Of a DNA stretch of 23,546 nt, positions 19,677-23,546 are shown one piece after another; the stretch's first letter is position 1, and the number at the start of each line of letters is the position of its first letter. Source of the DNA: CAYVOX01 sp964453035 (GTDB taxonomy: Bacteria; Chloroflexota; Anaerolineae; Anaerolineales; Anaerolineaceae); the NCBI GenBank assembly GCA_964453035.1, contig CAYVOX010000037.1:1-23546 (forward strand), read 5' to 3'. The translations under genes and the position numbers were made by a program. The notes under the pieces were generated by a model. The model did not search any database, had not been told where the DNA came from, and saw only the letters and a program-made list of their open reading frames with translations.

Positions 19677-22336
19677 CAGTTCCCCAGAATGCCTTGCTGG
19701 TAGAGCAGGTCCACATCCAGGTCAACGGGCTGGACGGGTTTGCCGCGCAGGAGGATGGTGCTGCCGGTTTGCGCCACGGCTTCTTTGATGGTATCGAGGA
19801 TGGTGAGGTTGGTGGTCTCGATGGAGGCGGGGCCGTAAACTGGCTTTTTAATGTAAGCTGCCAGCGCTGCAAAGCTGGCTTTGCGGATGGTGGAATCGGA
19901 CAGGGTGACTCTGGAGAGATCCTTAGAGGCCACGCCGATGCCGACGGTATCTATGCTGACGCCGTCAATTGTCACGGTGCTGTTCTCGCCCACGGAGACG
20001 CCCTTATCGCCGATGCGCTCCATGCGGGTATCGTAGATGACGGCGCTGGTGCCGCTCACATCTACGGCGTCGCCGGCGATATCGTGAAAGGTGCAGTTGG
20101 AGATGATGCCGGTGGAGAAATCGGAATCGAAGGCATCCGCAAAGGTAGTGGAAAACTCGGAATCGCGGAAGGTGAACTGGCCGTGGATGACGTTGATGGC
20201 ATCCTCGGTCCGGTTTCTTCCGATGAGGGCGTGATCGAGGAGGATATCGGACTGGAAGAAGGTGATGCCGCCGGTGAGGGTCCAGCCGGAGCGGTCGATG
20301 CCGCCGGTTTTTTCGACGGCGGCGTAACGCCACTCAGAACCCTGCGCGGAGGACATGACCACGATGCCGCCCCAGGTATCCTGTTGAGCGGTGAGGACCA
20401 CCGGTGCATTGGACTCGCCGAGAAGACTGAGGGCGGCGGTGGTGTAGAGGATGGCGGAGGGTTCAAAGCGCAGCACGGTGCCGGCAGGGATGATGAGTTG
20501 GACGCCTGAGGGGAGGGTCAGGTCACCCTGCACATCCCAGATGCCGGGTTTGACGGTGAGGAGCTGTGAATCGGGGGTTTTGTTGAGAAAAGGATGCTGC
20601 TGCAGGACCTGTACCAGGGAGGGCTGAACGGGGGCGGGTCCGGTCTTGACCGATTCCGGATTGCGCCCACCGCGCAGGGCAACGCGGTATTCGCGCTCAA
20701 TGCCCACGGTGCGCACTACCACTTCAACTTTGGGGTCGGGCTGGTCTAACCCGGCGTTATTTTCCAGCCGGTAGCTGATTTTGACAGGCTGAAACACCTG
20801 GCTGGTGAGGTTGATGACCGGCGCCAGGGCGACAGGGGTGGGGCTGGTGGCGGCGCGCTTGCCGTTGATTTCCACGCCGACCACTTCCACGGGCAGCAGC
20901 AGGATATTGCCGACTTCAAGGGTGAGGGTGGGCGGGTTGGCGGCGCCGGGCTCAAGGCTGCTGGCCTGGTAAAACCCGCGCACGGGGACGGCAGGCTGCA
21001 ATTCCAGTGAGAGCATCTTGCGGCGGTACTCAAGTTCTTCCCAGTCCACGGTCACATTCTCGCTAAATTCCACCTGAAGACCGTCGCGGAGATGGTCGTG
21101 GGCGGGGGTGAGCGCTTTTTTGAGATTCTGAACGTAATCCGATTGGGTGAGGCGCTCCAGGTTGCGAACGTAGGACACGCGCACGTCGGGGTCGTTGAAG
21201 AGGGGTGATTTAGCAAATTCGGCAGCGAGGGAATCGCGGTTGCTGCACCAGTTGTTGGGCTCGTTATCGTAGGGGACGGGTTCCAGGCGGGCGGTGACGG
21301 GGTTGTAGTAGAAGCGCAGGTTGTGCCAGGCCAGGCCGTGGCACACCGACCACAAATCACTGAGGGCAAAGTAGCGCCCCACCAGGTCAATATCGAAGGT
21401 TTGCGCGGCGGTACGCTCGCCGTTGCGGTAAGCGGTGAGCAAGCCGATGGCGGCTTCGGCTTCAGCTTTGAGAACAGGATTTTCCGCGATGCGCGATTCC
21501 TGGAAGGGGGTAATTTCAGAATTCCACAGGTTGGTAATCATGAACTGGCCTTCATTGGCCACGTCCTGCGCCCAGAAGGTGGAGAAATTTTGCCACATCA
21601 GGTCTTCGTTGAAGCGGATGATGACTCCCTGGCGGCGGCCCTGGGATTCAATTAATTCCGGGGCAAAATTTTCTTCCAGGGCGTAGATGCCGAGCAGCTT
21701 GCCGTTGAGCAGCACGTTGATGAACTCGTAGCGCGGACTGAGGATGCCCTCCTGCACCAGGTTCTGGTGGAAGGCCCATTCGTAGAGGAAGTTGCGCGTG
21801 TGGGGCGACTGGATGGAGAACTGGCGGGTGTGGAGAATTTCGCCGTCTTCCTTGAGGTGGATGCGGAAGGACCACTTATCGCCCTGGAGGTGGTCGGTCC
21901 AATCGCCTTTGAGGCGCAACTTTGCCTCCAGGTTGGGGCCGCCGGTGAGGTGCACCTGGGCATCCACAAAGTCGGCGTCGGTGGTGTTGAGCACGCCGAT
22001 TTCGATAGCTTCCTGGCGCTTGTTGAGCAGCTTCTGGTAGCCTTCAAAGGGCAGGTCAATGTAGAGGGTGGGCAGGCCGTTCTCAAGGTACATGCGGATT
22101 TCGTTGGTGACGTTCTTCTCAACCTCTTTGACCGCTTCGGGCACGGCTTTTGAACCGGCGATTAATTCTTTAACAAGACCTAAAGCGGGGAGGTAAACGC
22201 GTTTATAGGAATACAGCCCGGCGAAAAAAGTGACCGCCAGTAAAACCAGCAGGATGAAGTATCGAAAGCGGGATTTGAGGAACTTTTTGAGCGCGGGGAA
22301 GACCTCCCGCCTGGGTTGCGGCGTGTCGATCTTCAC
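19676..22336 (-). CDS. Membrane-anchored CotH-kinase-like protein fused to a right-handed beta-helix
   Basis: 886 residues. A basic N-terminus and one membrane helix (about 26-46) put the rest outside the cytoplasm. A CotH-type domain covers about 90-440: LEAKLRLKGDWTDHL (136-150), KWSFRIHLK (154-162), NVLLNGKLLGIYALEENF (207-224), WHNLRFYYNP (337-346) and EPVPYDNE (352-359), whose Asp357 fits the metal-binding Asp of CotH. A beta-sandwich-like linker (about 460-560) leads to a parallel beta-helix (about 595-860) with repeated D-x-[AV]-x-V and S-x-F/T-x-[TI] coils. CotH kinases are atypical and phosphorylate spore-coat proteins; this is not a spore context. The start is a GTG at 22336, 2 nt after the DUF4956 stop, with GGGGGG upstream. 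Confidence 0.85.
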   Translation of the reverse strand: MKIDTPQPRREVFPALKKFLKSRFRYFILLVLLAVTFFAGLYSYKRVYLPALGLVKELIAGSKAVPEAVKEVEKNVTNEIRMYLENGLPTLYIDLPFEGYQKLLNKRQEAIEIGVLNTTDADFVDAQVHLTGGPNLEAKLRLKGDWTDHLQGDKWSFRIHLKEDGEILHTRQFSIQSPHTRNFLYEWAFHQNLVQEGILSPRYEFINVLLNGKLLGIYALEENFAPELIESQGRRQGVIIRFNEDLMWQNFSTFWAQDVANEGQFMITNLWNSEITPFQESRIAENPVLKAEAEAAIGLLTAYRNGERTAAQTFDIDLVGRYFALSDLWSVCHGLAWHNLRFYYNPVTARLEPVPYDNEPNNWCSNRDSLAAEFAKSPLFNDPDVRVSYVRNLERLTQSDYVQNLKKALTPAHDHLRDGLQVEFSENVTVDWEELEYRRKMLSLELQPAVPVRGFYQASSLEPGAANPPTLTLEVGNILLLPVEVVGVEINGKRAATSPTPVALAPVINLTSQVFQPVKISYRLENNAGLDQPDPKVEVVVRTVGIEREYRVALRGGRNPESVKTGPAPVQPSLVQVLQQHPFLNKTPDSQLLTVKPGIWDVQGDLTLPSGVQLIIPAGTVLRFEPSAILYTTAALSLLGESNAPVVLTAQQDTWGGIVVMSSAQGSEWRYAAVEKTGGIDRSGWTLTGGITFFQSDILLDHALIGRNRTEDAINVIHGQFTFRDSEFSTTFADAFDSDFSTGIISNCTFHDIAGDAVDVSGTSAVIYDTRMERIGDKGVSVGENSTVTIDGVSIDTVGIGVASKDLSRVTLSDSTIRKASFAALAAYIKKPVYGPASIETTNLTILDTIKEAVAQTGSTILLRGKPVQPVDLDVDLLYQQGILGN

Positions 22337-22338
22337 GC

Positions 22339-23010
22339 TTAGCCCCCCAGCAGGTTGTTCTGTTCCACCAGGCTGAAGGCGTTGCCGGGGAAGGCCTGGT
22401 TGAGGGCATCCATCACGCGCACCAGTGCTGCTTCATCACGCACGGAGATGTAGTAGGTGAGCTGCATGCGAGGGCCAGATTGGTCCATGCGGCGCAGGTC
22501 TATCTGGGGAATCTCTTTGGCGAGCAGCTGATTGACCTGGGTGAAAGTGGCTGAGCCGGAGGCGGAGTTTTCAATTTGAATGTTGAGGTAGAGACTGTGC
22601 GAGCCTTTGCGTTTGGCGCGGTAGAGGGCGCGGGCGAAGAGATAGGCGAGGATGAAGGCAACGGCGACGAGGGTGGGGATGCGCTGGTCGGCGCCAAGGC
22701 CCAGGCCGACGGCGATGGCGAGAAAGAGGAAAATGAGCTCTTCGGGATCTTTAATGGCAGTGCGGAAGCGCACGATGGAGAGCGCGCCAACCAACCCCAG
22801 CGAGAGCGCCAGCGAGGATTTGATGATGGTGATGACGAGCAGGGTGATGAGGGTGAGGGTGGGCAGGATGGGGGCGAATTGCGAGCGGTTGGAGAGGGAT
22901 GCGCCGAAGCGCACGTAATACCAGGCGATGAAAAGCGAGAGGGCTGCTCCGAGGGCAAGGTTGAGCAGCATGGTGGAAATGGAGAGAGGCGCGGTGGCAT
23001 CAACAGGCAT
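22339..23010 (-). CDS. DUF4956 membrane protein
   Basis: 223 residues with four likely membrane helices (about 12-33, 48-64, 66-80 and 93-127, the last probably two). SLALSLGLVGALSIVRFRTAIKDPEEL (66-92, given in parts SLALSLGLVGALS and IVRFRTAIKDPEEL) is the DUF4956 signature, a glycine-rich helix ending in a conserved RFR. The C-terminal 90 residues (about 134-223) are soluble, alternate strands and helices, and resemble a ferredoxin/ACT-like module as in MgtC-type proteins; that fold is inferred. Function is unknown. It is first in the cassette with CotH and VTC and has GGAG 7 nt before the ATG. It may anchor or sense for the VTC enzyme. Confidence 0.88.
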   Translation of the reverse strand: MPVDATAPLSISTMLLNLALGAALSLFIAWYYVRFGASLSNRSQFAPILPTLTLITLLVITIIKSSLALSLGLVGALSIVRFRTAIKDPEELIFLFLAIAVGLGLGADQRIPTLVAVAFILAYLFARALYRAKRKGSHSLYLNIQIENSASGSATFTQVNQLLAKEIPQIDLRRMDQSGPRMQLTYYISVRDEAALVRVMDALNQAFPGNAFSLVEQNNLLGG

Positions 23011-23084
23011 GGGATGGCTCCAGTAAGGTTTTTGGCGGGGGTCAGGCTCAACGCAGCATTAAAAAACCCCTGTGAAGAAGCTGA

Positions 23085-23106
23085 TTTTTTATGATATCAC
23101 AAAAAA
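23085..23106. promoter_or_regulatory. AT-rich palindrome overlapping the cassette promoter
   Basis: T6-A-TGAT and ATCA-C-A6 form a 22-bp palindrome with one mismatched pair and no loop. It covers the proposed -10 box and most of the spacer, a usual place for a repressor site. Confidence 0.4.
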
Positions 23107-23114
23107 ATGGCCAA
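23086..23114 (-). promoter_or_regulatory. Candidate promoter of the DUF4956-CotH-VTC cassette
   Basis: -35 TTGGCC (23114-23109) and -10 TAAAAA (23091-23086) with a 17-nt spacer. The start would be near 23079, leaving a leader of about 69 nt. The 200-nt gap 23011-23210 also holds the divergent racemase promoter. Confidence 0.45.
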
Positions 23115-23155
23115 ATAGAACTACATGACTAAGAAAATGATAAGAGGGCGAAAAA

Positions 23156-23184
23156 TTGCCGATGAGGGGCTTTTGAGGGATAAT
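23156..23184 (+). promoter_or_regulatory. Promoter of the racemase gene
   Basis: -35 TTGCCG (23156-23161) and -10 GATAAT (23179-23184) with a 17-nt spacer. The start would be near 23191, with a leader of about 20 nt containing the GAGGTGGAG ribosome site. Confidence 0.65.
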
Positions 23185-23210
23185 TACCTGAAGAAAGCGA
23201 GGTGGAGCCG

Positions 23211-23546
23211 ATGAAAACGATTGGATTAATCGGGGGGATGAGCTGGGAATCGTCGCTGGAATATTACCGGCTGGTCAACGAGGGAGTCAAGGCGCGGCTG
23301 GGCGGGCTGCATTCAGCGCGGTGCGTGATGGTCTCGGTGGATTTTGCGGAGATTGAGGTTTTGCAGAGCAGCGCGCGCTGGGAAGAAGCCGGGCTGCGCA
23401 TGGCAGAGGTGGCGCAAAGCCTGGAGCGCGCCGGGGCGGAAGGGGTGGTGCTGTGCACCAACACCATGCACCGCCTGGCGGGACAGATCGAGGCGGCGGT
23501 GCGCATCCCGTTCCTGCACATCGCGGATGCAGCAGCGGAGCGCATC
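23211..23546 (+). CDS. Aspartate/glutamate racemase family protein (5' part, cut by the window end)
   Basis: The first 112 codons are open to the end of the window with no stop. MKTIGLIGGMSWESSLEYY (1-19) is the signature of the YgeA/RacX amino-acid racemase branch, and Cys82 in VVLCTNTMH (79-87) is the first of the two catalytic cysteines; the second would lie past the window. These PLP-independent enzymes interconvert L- and D-amino acids, often with broad range, for peptidoglycan or biofilm signalling. GAGGTGGAG lies 3 nt before the ATG. It is divergent from the DUF4956 gene. Confidence 0.9.
   Translation, partial: MKTIGLIGGMSWESSLEYYRLVNEGVKARLGGLHSARCVMVSVDFAEIEVLQSSARWEEAGLRMAEVAQSLERAGAEGVVLCTNTMHRLAGQIEAAVRIPFLHIADAAAERI

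Noticed and set aside
19694..20509. Open frame of 271 codons on the plus strand inside the CotH gene
   Set aside because: The Gly/Asp-rich translation mirrors beta-helix repeats on the other strand. No start signal.
23264..23545. Minus-strand open frames at the window end
   Set aside because: Antisense to the partial racemase gene, which has a clear promoter, ribosome site and family motifs.

Overview
The window looks like chromosomal DNA from a GC-rich bacterium. Genes are tightly packed, Shine-Dalgarno sites are mostly GGAGG-like, -10 boxes are TATAAT-like, and GTG or TTG starts are used. The gene mix (a DUF951 protein with an MGDG-synthase-like glycosyltransferase, a split TyrA-like protein, a DUF4956/CotH/VTC cassette, ZmaR-like and M42 proteins) suggests Chloroflexota, class Anaerolineae. 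That placement is inferred from general familiarity; no search was run. There is no sign of a phage, plasmid, insertion sequence, CRISPR array, tRNA or rRNA. No stretch above about 225 bases lacks a gene.

Layout. (1) 130-3745, minus: a translationally coupled surface-polysaccharide set made of a UDP-HexNAc dehydrogenase, a nucleotide-sugar 4-epimerase and a Wzx-type flippase. (2) 3814-7470, minus: a six-gene operon of DUF951, glycosyltransferase, tsaE, tsaB, rimI and a family-4 uracil-DNA glycosylase whose C-terminus is a likely sliding-clamp peptide. (3) 7547-11439, plus: a divergent operon of M50 protease, TyrA-like protein lacking its catalytic His, GIY-YIG protein, galactokinase and ZmaR-like GNAT, ending at a clear terminator. 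Operons 2 and 3 fire from back-to-back extended -10 promoters about 5 bp apart. (4) 11552-14461, minus: a phosphoribosyltransferase, an intergenic pair of palindromic GGTAG-footed repeats, an MBL-fold hydrolase coupled to a CcmC-like membrane protein, and a small unknown protein behind an Fe-S Rrf2 regulator. (5) 14644-16742, plus: a probably leaderless thioesterase coupled to an M42 peptidase, then a DUF3592 membrane protein. (6) 16776-18987: a secreted PQQ-type sugar dehydrogenase with two EF-hand loops, divergent from an unrecognised 222-residue protein. (7) 18984-23010, minus: the DUF4956 - CotH/beta-helix - VTC cassette. (8) 23211 to the window end, plus: the first 112 codons of an Asp/Glu-racemase-family protein.

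The best candidate for an under-described system is the three-gene cassette at 18984-23010. It joins a predicted membrane protein, a membrane-anchored CotH-kinase/beta-helix protein and a cytosolic VTC-type (polyphosphate polymerase fold) protein. The CotH C-terminal tail repeats a ten-residue segment found inside the VTC protein. Secondary points are the clamp-binding uracil glycosylase, the orphan CcmC-like protein, the TyrA-like protein with altered active site, and the REP-like repeats, one of which supplies the stop codon of a gene.
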